A stretch of 27,333 nucleotides of DNA from Planctomycetota bacterium (lineage in GTDB: Bacteria; Planctomycetota; PUPC01; DSUN01): the NCBI GenBank assembly GCA_016872875.1, contig VGYW01000064.1, positions 1 through 27,333 of the forward strand, in the 5' to 3' direction. Below the pieces are notes generated by a model. The model was not told where the DNA came from and searched no databases. It was given only the letters and a program-made list of their open reading frames with translations. Numbering within the stretch: the stretch's first letter is position 1; each line of letters opens with the position of its first letter. A program made the position numbers and the translations under genes. Positions 1 through 8,142 of the stretch are shown one piece after another.

Positions 1-514
1 TCGGAAGCCGCAGATGGGCTTTTCGCGAGGGCCTTCTCTTCGTCTAGGAGGGAGAGAGCTTTGTGCGGGGCATGAGCTGAACCCCCCTGGCCGCACACGA
101 TAGCGGCTCATGGGGCAACGGGCGTGACGCTGTGCCGCGGCGTGGCTGGTGCCTTGCGGCGTGACGGCGGTCTGAGCGTGCTCAGCCGCCGGCCGCCGTG
201 TCCTGGCCCGCCACGGCACAGCGGCACGACCGTTTGCCCCTGGCTTCGCACGCTTCGTGTGCGGACTGGGGGGTGGGCGAGTGGGATGAAGCTGTGTGGT
301 TACGGCGATGGTGGCTGCCCCACGCCGCCTGCGCCTCTCAGAACTCCAACCTCTGGGCGCGATTGAGTTGGCGTTCTGGCGGCGGGGGGGCCGGGTTCGG
401 CGCGGCGTTACAGGCCGAGTTGGGCCTTGACGCGGAGCGGGCGGCGGGGGATAATGCGGCCACGCACCGTCAAGTCCTCCGGCCGCACCATGAACGCTTT
501 GCGGCGCGTCGGCG
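1..514. other. Intergenic region without a convincing gene
   Basis: I see no gene I can support here. Short open frames exist on both strands, but none has a recognisable domain, and their composition fits chance openings in GC-rich DNA. A compact hairpin lies at 166-190 (GGCGG-CTGAGC pairing with GCTCAG-CCGCC around a 2-nt loop), with no T-run after it. On the minus strand a 27-codon frame from about 491 to 408 could be a gene remnant cut by the adjacent repeat element, but I cannot name it. Confidence 0.5.
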
Positions 515-814
515 GGGGATGAATGGATGACTGGATGGGTGGATGGATGTCAGATGGCCTGAGTCCAGAACTCCTGACATACCCATCTGGAGAGGCCCAA
601 ATGGGCAATCCGGCTGGATTTACGGCTGCAGGCCGGCTGATAATTCGTGAAACATATTTCCAGGGGCCAGCCAACGCAAAAGGCTCGGAGAGCCAATCTC
701 GACCGCGTAGCGATGGTCAAGACCCCCGGATGTTTCACCATGGCCCAGCACCGTGTCAGGAGTTCTGGAGTCTTACATTCATCCATCCATCCATCCACCC
801 ATCCAATCATCCCC
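515..814. repeat. 300-bp nested inverted-repeat element with tetranucleotide arms (copy 1)
   Basis: The outer arms are degenerate tandem TGGA/TGAA units on the left (515-549) and the complementary TCCA/TTCA units on the right (776-814); both ends finish in GGGG/CCCC. Just inside, 561-578 and 755-772 form an 18-bp inverted repeat with one mismatch. Further in, GTGAAACAT at about 648 pairs with ATGTTTCAC at about 730. The core of about 175 bp has no coding frame that looks real. This is the longest of four related hairpins in the window (others at 4805, 10211 and 19112). It may be a non-autonomous mobile element or a repeat-built structured locus. It ends 37 bp before the oxidoreductase start. 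Confidence 0.8.
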
Positions 815-851
815 TTCGGTTGCGGCCGACGACCGCCATAGAGGAGAAGAC

Positions 852-1904
852 ATGGCGAAGTACAGAGTCGCACAGGTGGGCTGCGGGCATCGGGGGAGGA
901 GGCATATCGAGGGGTTTCAGAGGAACCCCGATCGGTTTGAGCTGGCGGCGATTTGCGATCTGAATCAGGAACGGCTCGATGCCCTGGCGAAGGAATATGG
1001 CGTCGAGAAGAAGTACACGAATGCCGAGGAAATGCTGGCGGCGGAGCGGCCCGATGTGTTCTGCTTCGTGACGCCGCCGAAGATTCGGATGGAGCTTGTG
1101 GAGCTTGGGCTGAAGTACGGGCCGAAGGCGATAGCGTTCGAGAAGCCGATGGCGACCTCGCTGGCCGAGGCCCGCCGCATCCACGAGGCGTGCAGCAAGG
1201 CGGGCGTGAAGTTCATCGTCTCGCATCAGCAGAAGTACGGGGAGCAGTGGCACAGGGCGAAGGCGGTGGCCGACCGCGGCGGCATCGGCCAGCTCGTCCG
1301 CATCCACGCCTCGTCGCTCGCCTGGCTCTCGCAACTGGGCACGCACCTGGTTGACTACGTGCTCTGGTTCAACGGTGCGAAGCGGGCCAAGTGGGTGGTG
1401 GGGCACGTCCACGGCCGCGAGGGGCTGGCCGACAGCCATCCCGCGCCCAACTACACGATGGGCGAGATAGCCTTCGAGAACGGCGTGCGGGCCTTCGTGG
1501 AGTTCGGCTACCTATCCCCACAGTGGCTAGTGAAGGAGAAGTTCTGGACCGATAACCGCATCACCCTCTACGGCACCCACGGCTACGCCTGGGCGAACAC
1601 GGACGGCGAGTGGCGCGCGTTCACCCGTGGCTCGGGCGGCGAGATGGTGGGCGAGCAGCTCGCCTTCTGGCCCGAGCAGGAGAACAGCCTGCTTCAAGGC
1701 CCCTACCTGCGCGACCTGGCCGACTGGCTGGACGACGAGAAGAAGGTCCACCCCTGCAATGGCGACATCAGTTGCCACGGCTACGAGATAATGGCCGCCC
1801 TCATTCTGAGCGCCCTCGACCACCGCCGGATTGACCTGCCGCTGAAGGAGATTCCCGCGGAGGATGAGATTGCCCGGCTGTCGCGCGAGCTGCCCCGCGA
1901 ATGA
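852..1904 (+). CDS. Gfo/Idh/MocA family NAD(P)-dependent oxidoreductase
   Basis: A 350-residue cytoplasmic dehydrogenase of the glucose-fructose oxidoreductase/inositol dehydrogenase/MocA family, which oxidises or reduces sugar or polyol substrates. The N-terminal Rossmann fold shows VGCGHRGRRH at residues 9-18 for dinucleotide binding. The family EKP motif is at 97-99, and GTHLVDYVLWF at 163-173 holds the usual His-x-x-x-Asp substrate/catalytic region. Length is normal for the family. The ATG at 852 is chosen because GAGGAGAAG lies just before it; the frame stays open upstream to 753, but those codons read through the tetranucleotide repeat. It stands alone between a repeat element and the TonB receptor promoter. 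The substrate cannot be told from sequence. It is not obviously the WbpB partner of the distant sugar operon. Confidence 0.9.
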   Translation: MAKYRVAQVGCGHRGRRHIEGFQRNPDRFELAAICDLNQERLDALAKEYGVEKKYTNAEEMLAAERPDVFCFVTPPKIRMELVELGLKYGPKAIAFEKPMATSLAEARRIHEACSKAGVKFIVSHQQKYGEQWHRAKAVADRGGIGQLVRIHASSLAWLSQLGTHLVDYVLWFNGAKRAKWVVGHVHGREGLADSHPAPNYTMGEIAFENGVRAFVEFGYLSPQWLVKEKFWTDNRITLYGTHGYAWANTDGEWRAFTRGSGGEMVGEQLAFWPEQENSLLQGPYLRDLADWLDDEKKVHPCNGDISCHGYEIMAALILSALDHRRIDLPLKEIPAEDEIARLSRELPRE

Positions 1905-1962
1905 GCACGGCCAGGGTCTGAAAGGCCGGCTCCGTCAGCACGTCCCCCCCTCGTCCCTCCCC

Positions 1963-1991
1963 TTGCGCTTCCCAGGCGATGGTGGTAAACT
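1963..1991 (+). promoter_or_regulatory. Predicted sigma-70-type promoter for module 1
   Basis: TTGCGC (1963-1968) and TAAACT (1986-1991) are separated by 17 bp and lie 58 bp before the receptor start. The same -35 hexamer and spacing occur upstream of aroA. An inverted repeat, CTGTGCT at 2007-2013 and AGCACAG at 2032-2038, falls in the expected leader and could be an operator or leader hairpin. Confidence 0.5.
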
Positions 1992-2049
1992 CTTGCCCGC
2001 TGGGGTCTGTGCTCGCTGAGCAGGGCGACGCAGCACAGGGGTAAGAGTC

Positions 2050-4098
2050 ATGGGGCGGCGTTCGGAGGCATGCAGCAGGAAGGCACGCGGGAGGCCGCGC
2101 TCGGCAGGCGTCGCCGCGGCAATGGGCCTGGCACTTCTCCTCTCCACAGGCGCGCTGGGCGGCGAACGGGCCGTGGACCTGACGGACCTGGACCTCGAGC
2201 GCCTGATGCAGGTCCGCATCATCTCCGCGTCGAAGCGGGAGCAGCAGTTGCTGCGGACGCCGGCCGCGGCGTTCGTCATCAGCCAGGAGGACATCCGGCG
2301 GTCCGGGGCGCGGAGCATCCCCGACCTGCTGCGCATGGTGCCCGGCATCCAGGTCGCGCGCATCAACAGCAGCGAGTGGGCCGTGAGCGCGCGCTGGTTC
2401 AACCACAGGTTCGCCAACAAGCTGCTGGTGCTGGTGGACGGGCGGACGGTCTACTCGCCGATGGTGGGCGGCACCTTCTGGGAGGCCCAGAACGTGCCGC
2501 TGGCCGACATCGAGCGGATCGAGGTCATCCGCGGCCCAGGCGGCACGGTCTGGGGCGCCAACGCCGTCAACGGCGTCATCAACATCATCACCAAGCGTGC
2601 CGAGGAGACCCAGGGGGCGCTCCTGACGCTCGGCGCGGGGAGCGAGGAGCGGGCCTTCGGCGGCTTCCGCTACGGCGGCAAGCTCGGCGAGGCCGCCTTC
2701 TACCGCCTCTACGCCGAAGGCTTCGCGCGCGACGGACAGATTGACCGCACGAACGACGACACCGCCGACGAGTGGGGCGCGGGACGCCTCGGCTTCCGGC
2801 TCGACTGGGCCACGACGGAGGCCGACTCGTTCACCGTGCAGGCGGACTTCTACAGGACGCTCGCGCACCACAAGCTCCTGGTGCCCACCCTCGCCCCTCC
2901 CTTCGGCGTGGTGCGGCACGCCGTGGCGGACTTCCACGGCGGCGACATCGTCTTCCGATGGGACCACCGCTTCTCGGAGGACTCGGTGGTCACGGTGCAG
3001 GCCTATCTCGACAAGGCGGACTTCCACGCGCGCCACGTGGGGACGAGCCGCATCCACATCTTCGACGTCGACGCTGTCCACACCTTCCGGGCCTCCGAGC
3101 GCCACCGCATCACCTGGGGCGTCGGCTACCGGAGCACCTGGCAGGCGTTCAATGGCACGGAGCTCGTGAGCTTCGACCCTGACAGGCGGCGCGACGACCT
3201 CTTCAGCGTGTTCTTCCAGGACGAGGTGACGCTCGTGCGCGACCGCCTGTGGCTGACCGCGGGCACGAAGGCCGAGCACAACGACTACACGGGCTACGAG
3301 TTCCAGCCCAGCCTGCGGCTCACCTGGGCGCCCACCGAGCGGCAGACCCTGTGGGCCGCGGCCACGCGCGCCGTCCGCGTGCCGACCCCGGCAGAGACCG
3401 ACGTGCGCATCCTCCAGGAGGCCTTCCCACTGGAGGACGGCACGCCGGCACTCGTCCCCTTCCGGGGCTCGCGCGGCCAGCCGGCCGAGGAGCACATCGC
3501 CTTCGAGCTCGGCTACCGCGCGCAGCTCAACAGCCGGCTGACGCTCGACCTGACGGCCTTCCACAGCCGCTACGACCACCTGTGGACCTCGGAGCCGGAC
3601 GCCCCGTTCCCGGAGGGCGCGCCCGTGCCCCACGTCGTCCTGCCCTTCCGCAGCGACGACCAGGCCAGGGCGTCCACCTGGGGCTTCGAGGCGGCCGCCG
3701 CCTGGCGCGTCCTCGACCACTGGCGCGTCCAGGCCGCCTACTCCTTCCTGAAGCTCCGCTTCATCCCTGAGTCGGACAGTGCCGACCCCGCGAGCGCGAC
3801 AGCCGAGAGGCAGATCCCGCGCCATATCATCTCCCTCCGCTCCTCCCACGAGCTGCCAGGGAACCTCGAGCTCGACCTCTGGGCTCGCTTCGTGGACGCC
3901 CAGCCCGCCTTCGGCGTCCCCAGCTACCTGACCCTCGACGCGCGCCTGTGCTGGAAGCCGCGCCGCGACGTCGAGCTCTTCATCGTCGGGCAGAATCTCC
4001 TCCAGCGGCACCACCGCGAGGGGGGCTCGTCCTTCATCCGCACTGAAGAGACCGAGGTCGAACGCGGCGTCTACCTGGGCGCGCGCCTGCGCTTCTAG
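2050..4098 (+). CDS. TonB-dependent outer-membrane receptor, module 1
   Basis: A 682-residue outer-membrane receptor of the TonB-dependent class. A basic N-terminus and hydrophobic stretch (residues 19-37) look like a signal peptide. A pre-plug segment (about 45-66, with LERLMQV and SKREQ) precedes the plug domain (about 68-183), recognised by FVISQEDIRRSG, LLVLVDGRTVY, IERIEVIRGPGG and NGVINIITK. The rest is beta-barrel, ending in the C-terminal Phe typical of outer-membrane proteins. The transported or sensed ligand is unknown. It is the first gene after a predicted promoter, and YfiR follows after 28 bp, so the two are probably co-transcribed. No FecA-type N-terminal signalling domain and no sigma/anti-sigma pair are present, so any signalling would have to pass through YfiR and the kinase; that is inference. 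Confidence 0.92.
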   Translation: MGRRSEACSRKARGRPRSAGVAAAMGLALLLSTGALGGERAVDLTDLDLERLMQVRIISASKREQQLLRTPAAAFVISQEDIRRSGARSIPDLLRMVPGIQVARINSSEWAVSARWFNHRFANKLLVLVDGRTVYSPMVGGTFWEAQNVPLADIERIEVIRGPGGTVWGANAVNGVINIITKRAEETQGALLTLGAGSEERAFGGFRYGGKLGEAAFYRLYAEGFARDGQIDRTNDDTADEWGAGRLGFRLDWATTEADSFTVQADFYRTLAHHKLLVPTLAPPFGVVRHAVADFHGGDIVFRWDHRFSEDSVVTVQAYLDKADFHARHVGTSRIHIFDVDAVHTFRASERHRITWGVGYRSTWQAFNGTELVSFDPDRRRDDLFSVFFQDEVTLVRDRLWLTAGTKAEHNDYTGYEFQPSLRLTWAPTERQTLWAAATRAVRVPTPAETDVRILQEAFPLEDGTPALVPFRGSRGQPAEEHIAFELGYRAQLNSRLTLDLTAFHSRYDHLWTSEPDAPFPEGAPVPHVVLPFRSDDQARASTWGFEAAAAWRVLDHWRVQAAYSFLKLRFIPESDSADPASATAERQIPRHIISLRSSHELPGNLELDLWARFVDAQPAFGVPSYLTLDARLCWKPRRDVELFIVGQNLLQRHHREGGSSFIRTEETEVERGVYLGARLRF

Positions 4099-4126
4099 GA
4101 GCCCGTCCAAGCCGAGAGGGGAGCGA

Positions 4127-4777
4127 GTGGGGCACGTCGCAGGCCACATCGTGGCGCCCAAGGCAGGCGGCACCCTGGCCGCATGCTCCGTGGCTGCATG
4201 GCTCGCGCTGCTGTGGGCGGGGCGTCTCTGCTTGTGGGCAGGGCGTCTCTGCCCCGCGGCCCACGGAGGCCCCGCCCACGGCGCTGAGCCGCCGACGGCG
4301 CCCGAGTACGAGGTCAAGGCCGCCTTCCTCTTCCACTTCGCAAGCTTCGTCTCCTGGCCGGCAGGGGCGCCCAAGGGCGGGGAAAAGCTCTTCACCATCG
4401 GCATCCTCGGCGACGACCCGTTCGGCAAGGCCCTCGACAGCATAGCCCAGGCCAAGGCGGTCGGGGGCAAGAAGATGGCCGTCCGCCGCTTCCGCGCCGT
4501 CGAGGACTACGCGCCCTGCCACATCCTCTTCATCAGTTCATCCGTCGAGAGCCATCTCCCAGCCATACTCAAGAAGGTGGCCGGCTCCGGCGCGCTCCTC
4601 GTGGGCGACGCCGCGGGCCTCGCGCGGCGGGGGGTTCACATCGGCTTCTACATCGAGGATGACCGCGTGCGATTCGAGGCGAATCCCGCGGCGGCGGAAC
4701 GCGATGGGCTGAAGCTCAGCGCGAAGCTCCTCCGCCTCGCACGCGTCGTGGAGGACGCAGAGCCGAAGAGCCCGTGA
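4127..4777 (+). CDS. YfiR family (DUF4154) periplasmic protein, module 1
   Basis: A 216-residue exported protein of the YfiR/DUF4154 family. In the Pseudomonas YfiBNR system this family is a periplasmic inhibitor of the CHASE8-bearing membrane protein YfiN. The family domain starts near residue 60 with YEVKAAFLFHFASFVSWP and continues through IGILGDDPFG, PCHILFIS, a glycine-rich LLVGD segment and FYIEDDRVRFEANPAAAERDGLKLS to the end. The GTG at 4127 follows GAGAGGGGA. The signal peptide is unusually long (about 53 residues) and contains a 21-bp tandem duplication encoding WAGRLCL-WAGRLC at residues 30-42; a later in-frame start is therefore possible, but I see none better. It lies between the TonB receptor and the CHASE8 kinase, which suits a role as the periplasmic link between them. 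Confidence 0.88.
   Translation: MGHVAGHIVAPKAGGTLAACSVAAWLALLWAGRLCLWAGRLCPAAHGGPAHGAEPPTAPEYEVKAAFLFHFASFVSWPAGAPKGGEKLFTIGILGDDPFGKALDSIAQAKAVGGKKMAVRRFRAVEDYAPCHILFISSSVESHLPAILKKVAGSGALLVGDAAGLARRGVHIGFYIEDDRVRFEANPAAAERDGLKLSAKLLRLARVVEDAEPKSP
4212..4262. repeat. 21-bp tandem duplication and hairpin inside the yfiR1 signal peptide
   Basis: TGTGGGCGGGGCGTCTCTGC (from 4212) is followed 21 bp later by a near copy differing by one base in that stretch. The second copy continues into GCCCCGCGGCCCAC, which can fold back on GTGGGC-GGGGC. The design (AGGCGTC/GCCT-like palindrome) resembles the internal hairpin of the 14178-14321 element. In protein it doubles the WAGRLC motif. Confidence 0.6.
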
Positions 4778-4804
4778 CTCGATGAGGACGTTGGCCAGAA
4801 CCAA

Positions 4805-4880
4805 GGGGGATGATTGGGTGAATGGATGATTGGATGGTTGCCTGACTCCCATCCACCCATCCATTCATCCATTCATCCAA
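4805..4880. repeat. Tetranucleotide hairpin element (copy 2)
   Basis: The left arm of TGGA/TGAA/TGAT units starts with GGGGGATGATTGGG; after a short loop (about TTGCCTGACTCCC) the complementary ATCC/ATTC units run to 4880. The arms would pair over about 30 bp in DNA or RNA. It fills the whole gap between yfiR1 and kinase 1, ending just before the AGGAAGG ribosome binding site at 4882-4888. Confidence 0.8.
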
Positions 4881-4893
4881 TAGGAAGGTTGCC

Positions 4894-7254
4894 TTGCGGT
4901 TCCTGCGTGACATGCCGCTTCGCCTCAAGCTCAGCCTGCTGCTGGCGCTCATGGGCGCCGTGCCGCTGCTCATCGCGTCCGGCATCCTGGTGACGAGCGA
5001 GATCAGGCGGGCGCAGTCGGCCTCGGAGCGCTCGCTGGCCACCCTGGCCGACACGCTGGGCACGGGCGCCGCGGCGGCCCTGGCCTTCAACGACCGGAAG
5101 ACGGCGGAGAGCGACCTCGGCGTGCTGCGCGGGCAGCCGCCCGTCGTCGCCGCGTGCGTCTACGACAAGGCGGGGCGCCCCTTCGCCACCTACCCCGCCG
5201 GCACGCCGGCCGGAACCCTCCCAGCGTCGGCCCCGCAGCCCGGCATCCGCCTGACCGAGGAGGGCTACATGGAACTCGCACGCCCTGTCGTGCTCAACGC
5301 GGAGACGATTGGCACGGTGTTCCTGCGCGCGCACACGCGCGAGGTGCGCGCGCAGGCCCGGGCGGCGCTGGCCACCATCACAGCCGTCCTCGCCGCCATG
5401 CTCCTGGTCTGCGTCGGCGTGTCGCTCCTCCTCCAACGCGTCATCTCCAATCCCATCCTGCGCCTGGCCGAAGCCGCGAGGACCGTGTCCGCACAAGGCG
5501 ACTACGCCATCAGGGTCAGCAAGGCGAGCAACGACGAGCTCGGGGTGCTCTGCGACGGCATCAACGCGATGCTGGCCCAGATACAGAGCCGCGACGCAGA
5601 GCTCGAACGCAGGCGGCAGCAGTTGGAGGCCGCCCTCACCGACGCCCAGGCCGCCAGCCGAGCCAAGAGCGAGTTCCTGGCCAACATGAGCCACGAAATC
5701 CGCACCCCCCTCAACGGCATCATCGGCATGTGCGACCTCCTCGCCAACACCCCCATGACCCCCCAGCAGAGGGAGTTCCTGGACATCGGCCGGAGCTCGG
5801 CCAACGCCCTCCTGGCCACGATCAGCGACATCCTGGACCTCTCGAAGATCGAGGCGGGACGCCTGGAGCTCGAGGCGGTGCCCTTCGACCTCGCCTCGGT
5901 GCTCCACGCGGCGACCGACTCCCTGGCGGCCAGGGCCCGCGGCAAGGGCATCGCGTTCCACTGCCACGCCGAGGCCGGCGTGCCCGCGCTCCTCATCGGC
6001 GACCCCGCACGCCTCCGCCAGGTGCTGGCGAACCTCGTGGACAACGCGGTCAAGTTCACCGACAAGGGCCAGGTGATCGTCCACGTGAGCATCGAGCCGG
6101 AGGGCGGGTCAGATTTCGGATTTGCGATTGCGGATTGCGGATTGAAATCCGAAATCCGAAATCCGAAATCCGAAATCCACGCGACCCTCCACTTCCTCGT
6201 CTCCGACACCGGCACCGGCATCCCGCCGGACAAGCTCGAAAAGGTCTTCGAGAGCTTCACGCAGGCCGACGGCTCGATCACCCGGAAGTACGGCGGCACC
6301 GGCCTCGGCACCACCATCGCAAGGAAGATCGTCGAAGGGATGGGCGGCCGCATCTGGCTCGAAAGCCAGCTCGGCAAGGGCACCGCCGTCCACGCCGTCA
6401 TCCCCTTCCTTCTCCCTTCTCCGGCAGCGGAGCGGGAGTACTACAGGCTGCCAGCCCCCGCCTCGCGGGCTGGCGGGCAAGCGGAGGCGGGCCGTGGCAC
6501 CCTGCGCATCCTCCTGGTGGAGGACAACGAGATGAGCCAGCGGGTGACGGCTGCCCTGCTGCGGCAGCAGGGCCACGCGGTCACGCTCGCCTCCAACGGC
6601 GCCGAGGCCCTGCGACTTCACCAGCCGGACGACTTCGACCTCATCCTGATGGACGTGCAGATGCCGGAGATGGACGGGCTGGCGGCGACGCAACGCATCC
6701 GCGCCCGGGAGGCCGCCAGCGGCAAGCGCACCCCAATCGTCGCCCTCACCGCCCACGCCCTGAAGGACGACCGCGAGCGCTGCCTGGCGGCCGGCATGGA
6801 CGGCTACCTGGCGAAGCCGGCCCGCCGCCAGCACTTGCTCGACGCCATCCAGGCACTCGCCGCAGGGCGCCCCTGTTCCGAGCCCCCGCCCCTCGACGAG
6901 CGCGGGGACGCCGAGCGGCCGGTCCTGGACACCGAGGGCGCCCTCCGCGGCCTGGTGGACGACCGCGAGTTGCTCCGCGACCTCGTGCAAGTCTTCATCA
7001 GCGAGACGCCTGCCCGCCTCGCAGCCGCCCGCGCCGCCTGTGGCAAGGGGGACTGCGAGCGAGTCCTGCGCATCGCCCACACCGTCGCCGGCTCGGCCAG
7101 CGTCGTGTGCGCGGCCCGCATCCACCACGCCGCCCTGGCGCTGGAGTCTGCCGCACGCGAGGGCCAGGCGGACCGCCTCGCCGGCCTCCTGGATGCCGTG
7201 GAGGCCGAGCTGCGGCTCCTGCGGGATACCGTCGAGAGGCAATCCCTTCCCTGA
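4894..7254 (+). CDS. CHASE8-type hybrid histidine kinase (HisKA-HATPase-REC-HPt), module 1
   Basis: A 786-residue inner-membrane sensor kinase. Two membrane segments (about 12-34 and 158-181) flank a periplasmic region resembling the CHASE8 sensor of YfiN ([20 protein letters not shown], residues 61-80, and [12 protein letters not shown], 89-100). HAMP follows (about 182-235), then HisKA with H267 in [12 protein letters not shown] and HATPase_c with N384, DTGTGIP (438-444) and GGTGLG (467-472). The receiver has E543/D544, D587 and K641. A C-terminal HPt has H729 but reads HTVAGSA where HTLKGSA is usual. Residues about 406-429 are a repeat-encoded insert inside the ATPase domain. The TTG at 4894 is chosen because AGGAAGG precedes it and kinase 2 begins with the matching MRILRNM; ATG at 4912 is an alternative. 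No separate output regulator is adjacent. Confidence 0.9.
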   Translation: MRFLRDMPLRLKLSLLLALMGAVPLLIASGILVTSEIRRAQSASERSLATLADTLGTGAAAALAFNDRKTAESDLGVLRGQPPVVAACVYDKAGRPFATYPAGTPAGTLPASAPQPGIRLTEEGYMELARPVVLNAETIGTVFLRAHTREVRAQARAALATITAVLAAMLLVCVGVSLLLQRVISNPILRLAEAARTVSAQGDYAIRVSKASNDELGVLCDGINAMLAQIQSRDAELERRRQQLEAALTDAQAASRAKSEFLANMSHEIRTPLNGIIGMCDLLANTPMTPQQREFLDIGRSSANALLATISDILDLSKIEAGRLELEAVPFDLASVLHAATDSLAARARGKGIAFHCHAEAGVPALLIGDPARLRQVLANLVDNAVKFTDKGQVIVHVSIEPEGGSDFGFAIADCGLKSEIRNPKSEIHATLHFLVSDTGTGIPPDKLEKVFESFTQADGSITRKYGGTGLGTTIARKIVEGMGGRIWLESQLGKGTAVHAVIPFLLPSPAAEREYYRLPAPASRAGGQAEAGRGTLRILLVEDNEMSQRVTAALLRQQGHAVTLASNGAEALRLHQPDDFDLILMDVQMPEMDGLAATQRIRAREAASGKRTPIVALTAHALKDDRERCLAAGMDGYLAKPARRQHLLDAIQALAAGRPCSEPPPLDERGDAERPVLDTEGALRGLVDDRELLRDLVQVFISETPARLAAARAACGKGDCERVLRIAHTVAGSASVVCAARIHHAALALESAAREGQADRLAGLLDAVEAELRLLRDTVERQSLP
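6112..6178. repeat. Heptamer repeat in frame in kinase 1
   Basis: Left units of GCGATTG/CGGATTG type run into five AAATCC units spaced 7 bp apart; the right part is the reverse complement of the left in kind, so the tract can form a hairpin. It lies inside the HATPase_c domain, between the strand ending [10 protein letters not shown] and the strand [10 protein letters not shown], and is read as [20 protein letters not shown] without breaking the frame. Confidence 0.85.
6450..6474. repeat. Palindrome in the kinase 1 ATPase-receiver linker
   Basis: GCCAGCCC (6450-6457) pairs with GGGCTGGC (6467-6474) around a 9-nt loop. It is read in frame as part of the variable linker between the HATPase and receiver domains (residues about 519-528), where an insertion would be well tolerated. 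Confidence 0.5.
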
Positions 7255-7586
7255 GCGCGTGGCTGGCGCCCTGTGGAGCGCTCTCCGTAGCGCGGCGGCC
7301 ATAGGCGCGCCCGCCAGCGGTTGCGGCCCCCCCCTTAGGCGATCGCTCTCCCGGACGGCCTGGGTGCGGCCGTCCCCCCTCTTCGAGACAAGTGCTTAGG
7401 ACTCCTCGACTTCTGGCCGGCCCCAGTCCGTGGGCAATCAGACGATCGCTTCTCCCTCTCTGGAAGCGATCGCCTGAGGAGCCCGTCGGCACACCCTTTG
7501 CTCGCCGTGGGTGGTTCGTGAAGGAGCGCGCCCACCCAAGCCCACCCACATCAGACCAGGAGCCGGAAGCCCGGCGGCCGCGCGGA
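7255..7586. other. 332-bp intergenic region between the two modules
   Basis: It holds no convincing gene, although the yfiR2 frame stays open upstream to 7392. Its main content is the inverted-repeat element at 7333-7479. No clear promoter for module 2 was found, so module 2 may depend on read-through from module 1 or on a non-canonical promoter. Confidence 0.5.
7333..7479. repeat. 147-bp element with GCGATCGC-containing inverted ends
   Basis: The left end 7333-7351 (CCTTAGGCGATCGCTCTCC) and right end 7462-7479 (reverse complement CCTCAGGCGATCGCTTCC) are nearly the same. A third copy lies inside at 7438-7455 and forms a tight hairpin with the right end. A further perfect hairpin, GGACGGCC / GGCCGTCC, is at 7353-7375. 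The arrangement suggests a small non-autonomous element or a structured RNA between the modules. No T-run marks it as a simple terminator. Confidence 0.55.
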
Positions 7587-8141
7587 ATGGCCGCGGGCCG
7601 CATGGCGGGCCGTCTCGCGCTCCTTGCCGCCGCTGCGATTCCTGCCGCGGCCGCGGACCACTCGGAGCGCGAGTACGCGATCAAGGCCGCCTTTCTCTAT
7701 CACTTCGCAGAGTACGTCACCTGGCTGCCGGGCGCGCCCAAGGGCGCCGACGGGGCGCTCACCATCGGCGTCCTCGGCCCGGACCCCTTTGGCGCCACGC
7801 TCGACGAGGTCGCCGCAACCCGGTCGGCGGCCGACAGGAAGGTCGCCGTCCGCCGCTTCGGCGCCATCGAGGGCATGGAGCCGTGCCACATCCTCTTCGT
7901 GAGCGCATCCGAGGTCGAGCGCCTGGGCACCCTGCTGCGGCGGGCAGCGGAGTCGGGAGCGCTCCTCGTGGCCGACGTGCGCGGCGCCGCGGGCCAGGGC
8001 GCACACATCAACTTCTTCATCGAGAACAACAAGGTACGCTTCGAGATCAACCCGGCCGCCGCGCGGCGGGCCGGCCTCAAGATAAGCTCAAAGCTCCTCC
8101 GCCTCGCGCGCATCGTCGAGCCGCCATCGGGAGGGCAGTGA
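7587..8141 (+). CDS. YfiR family (DUF4154) periplasmic protein, module 2
   Basis: A 184-residue paralogue of the YfiR protein at 4127. A short signal peptide (about residues 1-23, ending in AAAA) leads into the DUF4154 domain: YAIKAAFLYHFAEYVTWLPG, IGVLGPDPFG, PCHILFVSASEVE, LLVADVRG and FFIENNKVRFEINPAAARRAGLKIS. The expected role is a periplasmic regulator of the CHASE8 kinase of this module. The ATG at 7587 is chosen because it gives a normal-length signal peptide; its ribosome site is weak, and ATG at 7602 is a plausible alternative. The gene is followed after one base by the TonB receptor (stop 8139-8141, ATG 8143), so the two are tightly coupled. Here YfiR precedes the receptor, the reverse of module 1. 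Confidence 0.86.
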   Translation: MAAGRMAGRLALLAAAAIPAAAADHSEREYAIKAAFLYHFAEYVTWLPGAPKGADGALTIGVLGPDPFGATLDEVAATRSAADRKVAVRRFGAIEGMEPCHILFVSASEVERLGTLLRRAAESGALLVADVRGAAGQGAHINFFIENNKVRFEINPAAARRAGLKISSKLLRLARIVEPPSGGQ

Positions 8142-8142
8142 A

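Noticed and set aside
124..530. Small open frames of 80-110 codons near the window start
   Set aside because: No ribosome site, no domain, Arg/Pro/Gly-rich translation and overlapping frames; most likely chance openings.
852..1904. Assignment of the Gfo/Idh/MocA gene as WbpB of the amino-sugar pathway
   Set aside because: It is 12 kb away, on the other strand, and lacks clear WbpB-specific signs; many sugar dehydrogenases share these motifs.
1992..2049. Cobalamin or cyclic-di-GMP riboswitch upstream of the TonB receptor
   Set aside because: The leader is under 60 nt and shows none of the conserved core sequences of either class; only a simple inverted repeat is visible.
1801..4470. Long minus-strand open frame (889 codons) opposite the TonB receptor and YfiR
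   Set aside because: It lies antisense to genes with clear domains, has Arg/Ala/Val/Glu-rich low-complexity translation and matches no family; it is a codon-bias shadow.
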